Positions 42,701-51,034 of a DNA stretch of 64,000 nucleotides are shown here, one piece after another. The position numbers and the translations under genes are program-made. Origin of the DNA: Deltaproteobacteria bacterium (GTDB lineage Bacteria; Myxococcota_A; UBA9160; UBA6930); assembly GCA_016875395.1 (NCBI GenBank), contig VGRF01000004.1, positions 1-64,000 on the forward strand, read 5' to 3'. Numbering within the stretch: the first letter of the stretch is position 1; each line of letters begins with the position of its first letter. Under the pieces are notes generated by a model. The model did not search any database, was not told where the DNA came from, and worked only from the letters and a program-made list of their open reading frames with translations.

Positions 42701-44653
42701 GTGCCCGAGTCTTCGCCCGCATTCCGTCGCGGCGCAGCCCTGCGCAGCGCACTGATCGCCGCCGCCGCTGCGCTGGCCGCTTGCAGCACGAGCACCCCTG
42801 TCACGGAAGGCGCCGCTCAGCCCGCCGCCCGAGCCGCGGGCGCCGATGGGATGCAGGCGATCGTCGCAGTGCAACAAGCGCGCGAAACGCTCCCCGGCAA
42901 GGCGCTCTACGACCAGCACTGCGCGAGCTGCCACAACGGTGCGGTCGCGAAGGCGCCGCATCGCGACATGCTCGGCCTGATGACTCCGGGCAGCGTGCTG
43001 CACGCGCTCGACGCGGGCGTCATGAGCGCGCAGGCCTCGATGCTCTCGCCCGCGCAGCGCGCCGAGCTTGCGGAGTACGTGACGGGTCGCTCGCTCGCGG
43101 AGGCGGGCCCGAAGCCACTTCCGCGCTGCGGTCCAGAGCGCAGCGGCTTCGACCTCGCGCGGCCGCCCCTCGCTGCGGGCTGGGGCCAAGACCTCGCGAA
43201 CACGCGCAACATCTCCGCCGCAGCGGGCGCGATCACGCGCGCGAACGCTCCCTCGCTTCGCTTGAAGTGGTCGCTCGCGATTCCGGGCGCGAATCGCATG
43301 CGCTCGCAGCCGACGTTCGCGGGCGGCGCGCTGCTCGTCGGCGGCCACGACGGGCGCGTGTATGCGCTCGACGCCGAGACGGGCTGCGTGCGCTGGGAGT
43401 TCGTCGCGAGCGGCGAGGTGCGCAGCGGCATCGCCGTCTCACCCTGGCGCGCCGGCGACGCTTCGGCCCAGCCGCGCGCCTACTTCGGCGACGTGCTCGG
43501 CAACGTCTACGCGATCGACGCGAAGAGCGGCGCACTCGTGTGGCGCCAGCGCACCGACGACCACCCCAACGCGACGATCACCGGCACGCCCGCGCTGCAC
43601 GGGGACCGCGTCTACGTGCCGGTGTCTTCGCTCGAGGTCGCGCTCGCGGTGGACCCGAAGTACGAGTGCTGCAAGGCGACAGGCGCGGTGGTCGCCTACG
43701 ACGCAGCGAGCGGCGCGTTCGCATGGCGCACGCCCACGATCGCCGAGCCCGCCGTCGTGCAGAGCCAGAACAGATCGGGCACGGACATGTACGGCCCCTC
43801 GGGCGCCACGATCTGGAACACGCCCACGATCGACGCCGCGCGCGGCCAGCTCACGATCGGCACCGGCGAGAACATGTCCTCGCCGGCGACGCTGACGAGC
43901 GACGCGATCATGGCGCTCGACCTCGCGAGCGGCGCGGTGCGCTGGAGTTATCAGGGCACCGCGAACGACGTGTGGAACACGGCCTGCGACACCGCGACGC
44001 CCGACAGCTGCCCCCCCGAGAAGGGACCGGACTTCGACTTCGGCGCGGGCTCGCTGCTCTTCACCGCGGCGAGCGGGAAACAGCTCGTCGTCGCCGGCCA
44101 GAAGTCCGGCGACGTCCACGCGCTCGACCCGGACACCGGCGCCCTCGTGTGGAAGACCAAAGTCGGCCGCGGCGGGATCCAAGGCGGCGTGCACTTTGGG
44201 CTCGCCGCGGATGGGAGCACGATCTACGTGCCGATCACGGACATGGCCGACGGCCGCGTCTACGACTCGCCCTCGCGCCCCGGCCTGCACGCGCTCGACG
44301 CGCTCACCGGCCAGCCGCGCTGGTACTCGCCGGCGCCGACCGACGTGTGCGGCGAGCGCAAGTTCTGCCACCCCGGCGTGTCGCAGGCGATCACGGTGCT
44401 CGGCGACGTCGTCGCCGCAGGCGCGATGGATGGCGTGATTCGCCTGCACGACGCGAACACCGGTGAAGTCGTGTGGAGCTACGACACCACGGCCGAGCAC
44501 ACCACGCTGAGCGGCGACAGCGCGCGCGGCGGCTCGCTCGGCGGCGGCGCCGCCCCGGTCGCGCAGGGCGGCGTGCTCGTCGTTTCGTCGGGCTACGGCA
44601 TCTACAACCACATGCCCGGCAACCTGCTGCTCGCGTTCACGGTCGCCCCCTAA
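42701..44653 (+). CDS. Cytochrome c/PQQ quinoprotein dehydrogenase lipoprotein (PVA dehydrogenase-like)
   Basis: 650-aa periplasmic lipoprotein. GTG 42701 with AAGGAG upstream gives a lipobox (AAAALAACSTS). An N-terminal cytochrome c heme site is Cys74-x-x-Cys77-His78 (CASCHNGA). An eight-bladed PQQ propeller follows (RVYALDAETGCVRWEF, NVYAIDAKSGALVWRQ, DVHALDPDTGALVWKT). Adjacent Cys323-Cys324 (YECCKATG) resembles the vicinal disulfide near PQQ in quinoprotein alcohol dehydrogenases. This heme-first layout is that of polyvinyl-alcohol dehydrogenase. It would oxidise secondary alcohols and pass electrons to cytochrome c. Three SDR genes follow. Confidence 0.87.
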   Translation: MPESSPAFRRGAALRSALIAAAAALAACSTSTPVTEGAAQPAARAAGADGMQAIVAVQQARETLPGKALYDQHCASCHNGAVAKAPHRDMLGLMTPGSVLHALDAGVMSAQASMLSPAQRAELAEYVTGRSLAEAGPKPLPRCGPERSGFDLARPPLAAGWGQDLANTRNISAAAGAITRANAPSLRLKWSLAIPGANRMRSQPTFAGGALLVGGHDGRVYALDAETGCVRWEFVASGEVRSGIAVSPWRAGDASAQPRAYFGDVLGNVYAIDAKSGALVWRQRTDDHPNATITGTPALHGDRVYVPVSSLEVALAVDPKYECCKATGAVVAYDAASGAFAWRTPTIAEPAVVQSQNRSGTDMYGPSGATIWNTPTIDAARGQLTIGTGENMSSPATLTSDAIMALDLASGAVRWSYQGTANDVWNTACDTATPDSCPPEKGPDFDFGAGSLLFTAASGKQLVVAGQKSGDVHALDPDTGALVWKTKVGRGGIQGGVHFGLAADGSTIYVPITDMADGRVYDSPSRPGLHALDALTGQPRWYSPAPTDVCGERKFCHPGVSQAITVLGDVVAAGAMDGVIRLHDANTGEVVWSYDTTAEHTTLSGDSARGGSLGGGAAPVAQGGVLVVSSGYGIYNHMPGNLLLAFTVAP

Positions 44654-44674
44654 CAACCGGCGAAGGAGTCGCGC

Positions 44675-45442
44675 GTGGGCATCCTCGACAACTTCCGCCT
44701 CGACGGAAAGGTCGCTGTCGTCACCGGCGCGGGAAAAGGCATCGGCCGCGGCATCGCGATCGCGCTGGCGGAGTGCGGCGCCGACGTGGCGCTCGCAGCG
44801 CGCCGCAAAGCCGATCTCGAGGAAGTCGCGAAGCAGATCGAACAGCGCGGCCGGCGCGCCGCCGTCATCCCGACCGACGTGCTCGACTTCCCGGCCATCG
44901 ATCGACTGGCCGACGAGGCGGAGAAACGGCTCGGCGCGCTCTCGATCTGGGTGAACAACGCGGGCGGCAACCTCGATCGCCAGGTGCACGCGCTCGCCGA
45001 GACGACCGAAGCGAACTGGGACACGCTGATCGACCTCAACCTGAAGACGCTCTGGTGGGGCACGAAGGCGGCAGCGCGCAAGTTCGGCACGCGCGGCGGG
45101 CGCGTCATCAACATCGCGTCGGTCGCGGGCCTCGGGCCGTCGCCCGGCTTCGGGCCCTACGGCGCGGCGCGTGCGGGCGTGATGCAGATGACCCGTACGC
45201 TCGCGGTCGAGCTCGCGCCGCGCGGCATCCGCGTCAACGCGATCGCACCGGGCGTGGTCGTGACGGAGATGCTGCTCGAGACGATGCACGTCGACGCAGC
45301 GACCGCGCAGAAGATGGGCGCGCAGATTCCGGCGGGCCGCACCGGCGTGCCCGAAGACATCGCGGCGGCGGCGGTCTTTCTCGCCGCGCCGGCGAGCGAG
45401 TGGACGACGGGCCAAACCATCGTCGTGAGTGGAGGACAGTGA
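44675..45442 (+). CDS. SDR-family protein with YxxxR in place of YxxxK
   Basis: 255-aa short-chain dehydrogenase starting at GTG 44675 with AAGGAG upstream. Motifs: VAVVTGAGKGIGRGIAIAL, WVNNAGGN, catalytic Ser in VINIASVAGLG. The Tyr motif reads FGPYGAARAGVMQM, so the catalytic Lys is Arg. The C-terminus GVPEDIAAAAVFLAAPASEW, TGQTIVVSGGQ is normal. An Arg may still anchor the ribose, but activity may be altered. It lies between the quinoprotein and two more SDR genes, overlapping the next start (TGATG). Confidence 0.88.
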   Translation: MGILDNFRLDGKVAVVTGAGKGIGRGIAIALAECGADVALAARRKADLEEVAKQIEQRGRRAAVIPTDVLDFPAIDRLADEAEKRLGALSIWVNNAGGNLDRQVHALAETTEANWDTLIDLNLKTLWWGTKAAARKFGTRGGRVINIASVAGLGPSPGFGPYGAARAGVMQMTRTLAVELAPRGIRVNAIAPGVVVTEMLLETMHVDAATAQKMGAQIPAGRTGVPEDIAAAAVFLAAPASEWTTGQTIVVSGGQ

Positions 45443-46281
45443 TGGCATTCCTCGAAGGCAAGGTCGCACTGGTTACGGGCGCTGCGGTCGGGATCGGCAA
45501 CGCGATCGCGCGCGCGCTGCACGCCGAGGGCGCGCGGCTCTCCTTGTGCGACGTGCGCGACGAAGTGATGGACCTCGCGAAGGAGCTCGGAGCGCTCGGC
45601 ACGAAGGCGAACGTCTCGCAGCCCGCCGACGTGAAGCGCGTGGTCGACGCGACGCTGCGCAAGCTCGGCGGCATCGACGTGCTCGTGAACAACGCCGGCG
45701 TGTGGGCGGGCTCGCTGCCCACGGACGACCTCGAGAAGACGAAGCGCGACTACGACTACCTCGTGGGCGTGAACCTGAAGGGCTCGTTCCTGTTCGGCCG
45801 CGCGGTGATCCCGCACCTGATCGCGCGCGGCGGCGGCGACATCATCAACGTGTGCACGGACCACGTGCAGACCTGCGGCTCGCCGTTCGAGCTGACGCAC
45901 GACGACGCGCCCGCCTGCCCGTTCAAGGACATCGCGCCGCGCCCGACCGGCGGCGGTCCGGGCATGGACCTCTACGACGCGAGCAAGTGGGGCCAGCTCG
46001 GGCTCACCTTCGCGTGGGCGCAAGCGCTGGCGCCGCACCACATCCGCGTCAACGCGCTCTGCATGGGCGCGACCGACTCGTACATGCTGCGCGGCTTCCA
46101 CAACCACAACCCCGCGCCCGAAGAAGTCGCGCGCTGGATGAAGGCTTCGGACATCGCGCGGCTGATGCTCGACCTGATGCGCGACGGCCGAACCGGCGAC
46201 TACATCGGCGCCGCGGTGGGGCACCCCATCGTGCTGCCCGCGCGCCGCGCCAACCCCTACGTGATCTCGGGAGCGCACTGA
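45442..46281 (+). CDS. SDR-family protein with long active-site insertion
   Basis: 279-aa short-chain dehydrogenase. VALVTGAAVGIGNAIARALH cofactor loop and VLVNNAGVW are normal. Between the usual Ser strand (IINVCTDHVQ, Thr where Ser is expected) and the Tyr motif (DLYDASKWGQL) there is an insertion of about 25-30 residues rich in Cys, His, Asp and Pro (HDDAPACPFKDIAPRP). It ends VISGAH after a GAAVGHPIVLPARR tail rather than the usual WMSGQ. Closely related to the following gene (both have RVNALCMGATD then MLRG). Stop and start overlaps join the three SDRs. Confidence 0.86.
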   Translation: MAFLEGKVALVTGAAVGIGNAIARALHAEGARLSLCDVRDEVMDLAKELGALGTKANVSQPADVKRVVDATLRKLGGIDVLVNNAGVWAGSLPTDDLEKTKRDYDYLVGVNLKGSFLFGRAVIPHLIARGGGDIINVCTDHVQTCGSPFELTHDDAPACPFKDIAPRPTGGGPGMDLYDASKWGQLGLTFAWAQALAPHHIRVNALCMGATDSYMLRGFHNHNPAPEEVARWMKASDIARLMLDLMRDGRTGDYIGAAVGHPIVLPARRANPYVISGAH

Positions 46282-47072
46282 TGTCGCTCAAAGGACGCAG
46301 CGCAATCGTTACGGGCGCCGCGCAAGGCCTCGGCCGCGCCTTCGCCGCGGCGCTGGCGCGCGCGGGCGCGAACGTGCTCGCGTGCGACGTGCAGCGCGAG
46401 GTGCTCGGGGTCGCGGCGGGGCTGAAGGGTGCGGGCAAGGCGGTGGGCCTCGTCGCGGACGTGTCGAAGGAAGCCGGCGTGCTGCGCATCGTCGATACGG
46501 CGCGCACGAGCTTCGGGCGCATCGACACGCTCGTGAACAACGCGGGCGTGTGGCGCCGCACGCCGGTCACCGACTCGCTCGAAAAAGCGCTCGACGACTG
46601 GGACTTCGTGATGGACACGAACCTGCGCGGCGTGCTGCTGCTCTCGCGCGCGTGCGTGCCGCACATCGTCGCCGCGGGAGGCGGCGACATCGTGCACATC
46701 AGCACGTACTACGTGCTGCCCGCGAAGGGACCCGGCACGAACTCGCCGGAGACCGACCTCTACAACGCTTCGAAGTGGGCGCTGAACGGCTTCACGCAGG
46801 CGTGGGCGCGCGTGCTCGAGCCGAAGAAGGTGCGCGTGAACGCGCTCTGCATGGGCGCGACCGACACGGCGATGCTGCGCGGCCTCTGGGACGGGAGCCC
46901 GCCCGCGGAGCTCGCGCGCACGTGGATGAAGCCCGCACAGATCGCGCAGCATCTGATCGATTTGCTCGAAGAAGGGCCGAGTGGGCGCACGGGCGAGAAC
47001 ATCGGCGCGTGGGTCGGGCACCCGGTCGAGCTCGGGCCGCGCAAGCCTGCGCATCGCAGCGTGACCGGGTGA
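46281..47072 (+). CDS. SDR-family protein, tandem paralogue of preceding gene
   Basis: 263-aa short-chain dehydrogenase. SAIVTGAAQGLGRAFAAALA, TLVNNAGVW, Ser in DIVHISTYYV, Tyr-x-x-x-Lys in DLYNASKWALN, then RVNALCMGATDTAMLRGLW. The insertion before Tyr is shorter than in its neighbour. The C-terminus (GENIGAWVGHPVELGPRKP) again resembles the neighbour, so the two arose by tandem duplication. Likely oxidises an alcohol made upstream in the pathway, for example by the quinoprotein operon. Confidence 0.87.
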   Translation: MSLKGRSAIVTGAAQGLGRAFAAALARAGANVLACDVQREVLGVAAGLKGAGKAVGLVADVSKEAGVLRIVDTARTSFGRIDTLVNNAGVWRRTPVTDSLEKALDDWDFVMDTNLRGVLLLSRACVPHIVAAGGGDIVHISTYYVLPAKGPGTNSPETDLYNASKWALNGFTQAWARVLEPKKVRVNALCMGATDTAMLRGLWDGSPPAELARTWMKPAQIAQHLIDLLEEGPSGRTGENIGAWVGHPVELGPRKPAHRSVTG

Positions 47073-47098
47073 GGCGACCCTAACAAGCCGAGGCTCCG

Positions 47099-47521
47099 AT
47101 GACGCGTTACGTGATCGGCCCGGACGTCGCGCTGCTCCTCGCAGAACGCGAGGCGAAGCTCTCCGCGAGCCAGCGGCTGCTCGCGCCGACGCTGCTGCGC
47201 TCCGAGGTGCTGGCGCGACTCTACGAGTCGGTTCAGCGCGGAAAGCTGTCGCGCAAGGACGCCGAGCGCCGCCTCGATCACCTGCGCGGGCTCCGCATCC
47301 GCCTGCTCGGCGACCGCGTGCTGCAGCGCGTGGCGTGGGAGATCGCCGAGACGCTCCGGTGGAAGGACACGCTCGCGGCCGAGTACCTCGCGCTCACGCG
47401 GCTGCAAGCCGACGCGTTCGTCACGCTCGATGCGAAGCTCGCGAAGACTGCCGCGCGCGTGGTGAGGGTCGCGTCTGCCGAGGAGCTGTTGGGTCGCGTC
47501 AAGCGTCCGGAGTCAGCGTGA
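47099..47521 (+). CDS. PIN-domain protein (VapC-like), no antitoxin seen
   Basis: 140-aa protein with a PIN nuclease pattern: an early Asp (YVIGPDVALLLAE), Glu in LLRSEVLARLYE, and a late acidic pair in KDTLAAEYLALTRLQADAFVTLDAKL. These would hold Mg2+ for RNA cleavage. VapC toxins usually follow a small antitoxin gene; here the preceding gene is an SDR 26 bases away and no short partner frame is evident. It may be an orphan or have a distant antitoxin. Normal length for VapC. Confidence 0.78.
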   Translation: MTRYVIGPDVALLLAEREAKLSASQRLLAPTLLRSEVLARLYESVQRGKLSRKDAERRLDHLRGLRIRLLGDRVLQRVAWEIAETLRWKDTLAAEYLALTRLQADAFVTLDAKLAKTAARVVRVASAEELLGRVKRPESA

Positions 47522-47576
47522 CGTCGAGAGCCATCCTCACCGCCCGGAGCGACGATCCGTTAGATCTCGCTGCCGC

Positions 47577-48551
47577 TCAGCGCGCGCTCGTCACCGAGCG
47601 CACCGCCGCCGCGATCTTCTCCGGGTCGGGATAGAGCACGTGCTCGAGCGCGGGGCTGTACGGGATCTGCACGTCGGGCGTGCACACGCGCCGGATCGGC
47701 GCCTTCAGCGCGTCGAAGCACTCCTCGGCGACGAGCGCCGCGATCTCCGCGGCAAAGCTCCCGGTCTTGTGCCCGGGGTCCGCGATCACGAGGCGCCCGG
47801 TCTTCGCGACGGAGCGGAACACCGCGTCGCGATCGAACGGCACGAGCGTGCGCGGGTCGATCAGCTCCGCGCTGACGCCCTCGCCCGCCAGCTTCTCCGC
47901 CGCGCGCAGCGCATGCCCGACACACGCAGCGAGTGCCACGATCGTGACGTCGCGCCCCTCGCGCCGAATCGCCGCGCGGCCGAGTGGCACGGGGGCGTCG
48001 CCCCCGGGCACCGGCCCGCGCTCCGCGAACAAGTTGCGGTCTTCGAAGATCAGCACCGGATCGTCGTCGCGCACCGCGCTCAGCAACAAGCCCTTCGCAT
48101 CTGCTGGCGTCGCAGGGAGCGCGACCTTGAGGCCCGGCGTGTTGGTGAACAGCGCGTAGGGCCGGTCCGAGTGGTGCGCCGCCATGTTTTGCGCGTACCA
48201 CATGCCCGCGCGGAACACGACCGGCACGCGCCGCTGCCAGCCGAACATGCCGGCAGCCTTGCCTGCCTGATTGATGATCTGATCGAACGCGACGTAGGCG
48301 AAGCTCGAGATCACGAGGTCGACGATCGGTCTGAGCCCGGTGAGCGCGGCACCGACCGACATGCCCACGAAGCCGCTCTCGGAGATCGGCGTGCTCCAGA
48401 TGCGGTTCTTCGCGTACGCCGCATACGGCGCGCCGGGCGTCGCCATCAGCCCGAGGTCTTCGCCGATCAGGATCACGCGCGGGTCGCTCGCGAGCGCGAT
48501 CAGCTGCGCTTCGTGAATCGCCTCGACGTAGCCGACTTCGCGGGTGCTCAT
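47577..48551 (-). CDS. 2-oxoacid dehydrogenase E1 beta subunit (TPP-dependent)
   Basis: 324-aa transketolase-like subunit. Motifs: YVEAIHEAQLIALASDPRVI, LIGEDLGLMATPG, ESGFVGMSVGAALTGLRPIV, AQNMAAHHSDRPYALF, VPFDRDAVFRSVAKTGRLV. It pairs with the E1 alpha gene just upstream (ATGA overlap, 48548-48551). Together they form the alpha2beta2 thiamine-diphosphate E1 of pyruvate, acetoin or branched-chain oxoacid dehydrogenases. E2 and E3 genes are absent here. Confidence 0.93.
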   Translation of the reverse strand: MSTREVGYVEAIHEAQLIALASDPRVILIGEDLGLMATPGAPYAAYAKNRIWSTPISESGFVGMSVGAALTGLRPIVDLVISSFAYVAFDQIINQAGKAAGMFGWQRRVPVVFRAGMWYAQNMAAHHSDRPYALFTNTPGLKVALPATPADAKGLLLSAVRDDDPVLIFEDRNLFAERGPVPGGDAPVPLGRAAIRREGRDVTIVALAACVGHALRAAEKLAGEGVSAELIDPRTLVPFDRDAVFRSVAKTGRLVIADPGHKTGSFAAEIAALVAEECFDALKAPIRRVCTPDVQIPYSPALEHVLYPDPEKIAAAVRSVTSAR

Positions 48552-49522
48552 CGCGCCGCCTCGCTCGCGAACGCGGGCCGCGTCGCCTCGCCGATGTCGG
48601 GGAACGCGCTCGCCTCCGCGAAGCGCACCGCGTCCTCGACCTCGCGTTCCACCTCGGCTTCGAGCCTCGCGAGCGCGGCTTCGCTCGCCGCGCCATCCCG
48701 TAACAAGCGCGCGCGAGACAGCGCGACCGGATCGCGCTCGCGCCAGCGCGCGATCTCCTCTCGTGCGCGGTAGTGCCCGGGCATGCCCGCGCCCTCGGCG
48801 TGCTCGCAGTAGCGGTACGTCTTCGCCTCCACGAGCGACGGCCCATCGCCGCGCCGCGCGCGCGCTACCGCGTGCTGCACGACCTCGGCGACCGCGATCA
48901 CGTCCTGCCCGTCCACGACGACGCCGGGGATGCCGTAGCCCGCCGCGCGCGCCGAGATGTCCGCCACCGAGGTCGTGGCCGCGGCGGACGTCGTGGCGGC
49001 GTAGCCGTTGTTCTCGCAGAAGAAGATCGCGGGCAGCTTCCAGATCGCGGCGAGGTTGAGCGACTCGTGGAACGTGCCGTGGTTGCTCGCGCCGTCGCCG
49101 AAGAACGTGAGCGCGACCTGATCCGTGCCGCGCACGCGCGACGAGAGCGCCGCGCCCACCGCGATCGGCAGGCCCGCGCCGACGATGCCGGATTCGCCGA
49201 GGCTGCCCACCGAGAAGTCGGCGAGATGCATCGAGCCGCCGCGCCCGCCGCACACACCCGTCTTCTTCCCGAGCAGCTCGGCGAACAGCGGCGCAAGCGC
49301 GGCGCCTTTCGCGATGGGATGCCCGTGCGAGCGGTGGTTGCCCGTCATCCAATCGTCGTCGCGCAGCGGAGCGCACGCGCCCACGCACGCCGCCTCGTGC
49401 CCGATGCTCGGGTGCAGCGGCCCGGGAATCGCGCCGGCTTTCTGCAACTCGAGCGCGCGCTCCTCGAAGCGCCGGATCCGCAGCACCCGGCGGTGCAACT
49501 CCATCACGTCGAAGCGCGCCAT
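48548..49522 (-). CDS. 2-oxoacid dehydrogenase E1 alpha subunit (TPP-dependent)
   Basis: 324-aa subunit with the thiamine-diphosphate/Mg2+ motif from GDGASNHGTFHESLNLA to FFCENNGYA. Other landmarks: HPSIGHEAACVGACAPL, NHRSHGHPIAKG, GGRGGSMHLADF and YRYCEHAEGAGMPGHYR, most like acetoin/pyruvate dehydrogenase E1 alpha. ATG 49522 overlaps the stop of the ferredoxin gene. It is unusual for this enzyme to be coupled to a P450-type ferredoxin; decarboxylation of an oxoacid made by the P450 pathway, with the aldehyde or acyl group passed on, is one idea. Confidence 0.92.
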   Translation of the reverse strand: MARFDVMELHRRVLRIRRFEERALELQKAGAIPGPLHPSIGHEAACVGACAPLRDDDWMTGNHRSHGHPIAKGAALAPLFAELLGKKTGVCGGRGGSMHLADFSVGSLGESGIVGAGLPIAVGAALSSRVRGTDQVALTFFGDGASNHGTFHESLNLAAIWKLPAIFFCENNGYAATTSAAATTSVADISARAAGYGIPGVVVDGQDVIAVAEVVQHAVARARRGDGPSLVEAKTYRYCEHAEGAGMPGHYRAREEIARWRERDPVALSRARLLRDGAASEAALARLEAEVEREVEDAVRFAEASAFPDIGEATRPAFASEAAR

Positions 49523-49725
49523 CACTCCTCCACCAGCGCGAGCGCCTGCGACGGGCACACCTCGATTGCTTGCTCCGCCTCGAGTTTCTGCTGCGGCGTC
49601 GCGATCTCGGTCGCCAGGACGCGCGGGAAGCCGTCATCCCCTGCAGCGAGGATGTCGGGGTGGTTGTAGTAACACTCGCCCGCCTTGTAACAGCGGCGCG
49701 TGTCGACTCTCAGACGCAAGGCCAT
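49522..49725 (-). CDS. P450-type [3Fe-4S] ferredoxin
   Basis: 67-aa ferredoxin. Cys12, Cys18 and Cys57 (RCYKAGECYYNHPDI ... AIEVCPSQAL) form a three-cysteine [3Fe-4S] site, with Ala/Gly spacing typical of ferredoxins that feed bacterial P450s. It lies between a P450 gene (15 bases upstream) and E1 alpha (ATGA overlap). It probably reduces one or more of the tandem P450s; the ferredoxin reductase is not in the window. Confidence 0.9.
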   Translation of the reverse strand: MALRLRVDTRRCYKAGECYYNHPDILAAGDDGFPRVLATEIATPQQKLEAEQAIEVCPSQALALVEE

Positions 49726-49740
49726 GACGCGCTCCGCTGG

Positions 49741-51021
49741 TTAGGCGTCGTACTCGATCCACAGCTCGCGCGGCGAACGGAAGCCGCCCGAGTCGATCGA
49801 GGGCGCGACGATGCCTTCATGCTGCGCGTGCTTCGGACGCGGGCTCTTCAGCGCCTCGGCGAGCTTCGTGCACGCGATCACCGTCTCCTGCCGCGCCATC
49901 GCGTAGCCCATGCAGAAGTGTTGGCCGATGCCGAAGCCGAGGTGGCCGTTCTTGCCGTCGAGGTACTTGCCCGAGCGGTTCTCGCGGCCCATGTGCAGAT
50001 CGTCGCGGTGGATGTCGAACGTGTCGGGCGCCTTGAACGCGCGCTCGTCGCGATTCCCGGCGCCGAGATAGAGCGTGATGCTCGCGCGTTCAGGAATGAC
50101 CTTGCCGTGCAGCTCGATCTCGCGCGTCGTGCGGCGGAACTGCATGTGCACGACGGGGTCGTACCGCATCATCTCGCTGAACACGTTGCTCCAGAGCGAC
50201 GGATCCTTCTTCACGTCCTCGAACTGGTCCGGCCGCGTGTAGAGCATGTGGAACCACATGTTCGCGATCGCCTTGTCCGTGGTGTCGCCGCCCGCGGCCA
50301 AGAGCAACGCGACGAACCCCTTGATCTCGGCGTCGCTCATGCGCACGCCGTTCTGGTCCGCGGCGATGATGCGCGAGAGCAGGTCCTCGCCGGGCCGCGC
50401 GCGGCGTTCCTCGATCAGCGGCGTCAGGTACTCCCACATCTCGTTGCGCGCCTGGATGCCGCGCGCGAGGTGAATGCCGCCGAAGCCGAGGCCGGCGATC
50501 AGCGCCTGATACCAGCCGACGAAGCGGTCCTCGTCTTGGCGCGGCAGGCCGAGCATGTTCGAGATCACGCGGATCGGGAACTGGTGCGTGAACTCCTCCA
50601 CCAGCTCCACCTCGCCGCGACCCAACAGTTTGTCGATCAGCTCGCCGGCGATCTTCTCGATCACCGGGATGAACACGTCGAGCCGATTCCCGACGAACTG
50701 GCCCGCCACGACGTTGCGCAGGAAGCGGTGCTGTGGGCTGTTGCCGTACTCGAGGATGTTCGGCCCGAACACGTGCTCGGCGCCGAACTTGTAGGGGCCA
50801 CCCGGCTTGTGGATCGCGCGGTCGTAGCCGTCGTTGTCCTGGAACGCGGCGACCACGTCGTGGTAGCGGCTGATGATCCAGCGGTTGTGGAAGCGGTCGT
50901 GATAGGCGGGATGGTCGTCGCGCAGCCGCTTGTAGATCGGGAACGGATCGCGCTGGAACGCCGCCGAGTCGAACTCGCGCGGGTCGATCGCCTTCGCGAG
51001 GAACTCTTCCATCGAGCCCAT
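49741..51021 (-). CDS. Cytochrome P450
   Basis: 426-aa P450. Heme Cys in LGFGIGQHFCMGYAMARQE; I-helix LLLAAGGDTTDKAIANMWF; ExxR in SEMMRYDPVVH. N-terminal FQRDPFPIYKRLRDDHPAYH is normal. It is the third of three tandem P450-family genes, 13 bases after the stop of the cysteine-less homologue, and just upstream of the ferredoxin gene that likely serves it. Start ATG 51021; an internal Met at codon 4 is an alternative. Substrate unknown. Confidence 0.93.
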   Translation of the reverse strand: MGSMEEFLAKAIDPREFDSAAFQRDPFPIYKRLRDDHPAYHDRFHNRWIISRYHDVVAAFQDNDGYDRAIHKPGGPYKFGAEHVFGPNILEYGNSPQHRFLRNVVAGQFVGNRLDVFIPVIEKIAGELIDKLLGRGEVELVEEFTHQFPIRVISNMLGLPRQDEDRFVGWYQALIAGLGFGGIHLARGIQARNEMWEYLTPLIEERRARPGEDLLSRIIAADQNGVRMSDAEIKGFVALLLAAGGDTTDKAIANMWFHMLYTRPDQFEDVKKDPSLWSNVFSEMMRYDPVVHMQFRRTTREIELHGKVIPERASITLYLGAGNRDERAFKAPDTFDIHRDDLHMGRENRSGKYLDGKNGHLGFGIGQHFCMGYAMARQETVIACTKLAEALKSPRPKHAQHEGIVAPSIDSGGFRSPRELWIEYDA

Positions 51022-51034
51022 GGCTGCCTCCTTG

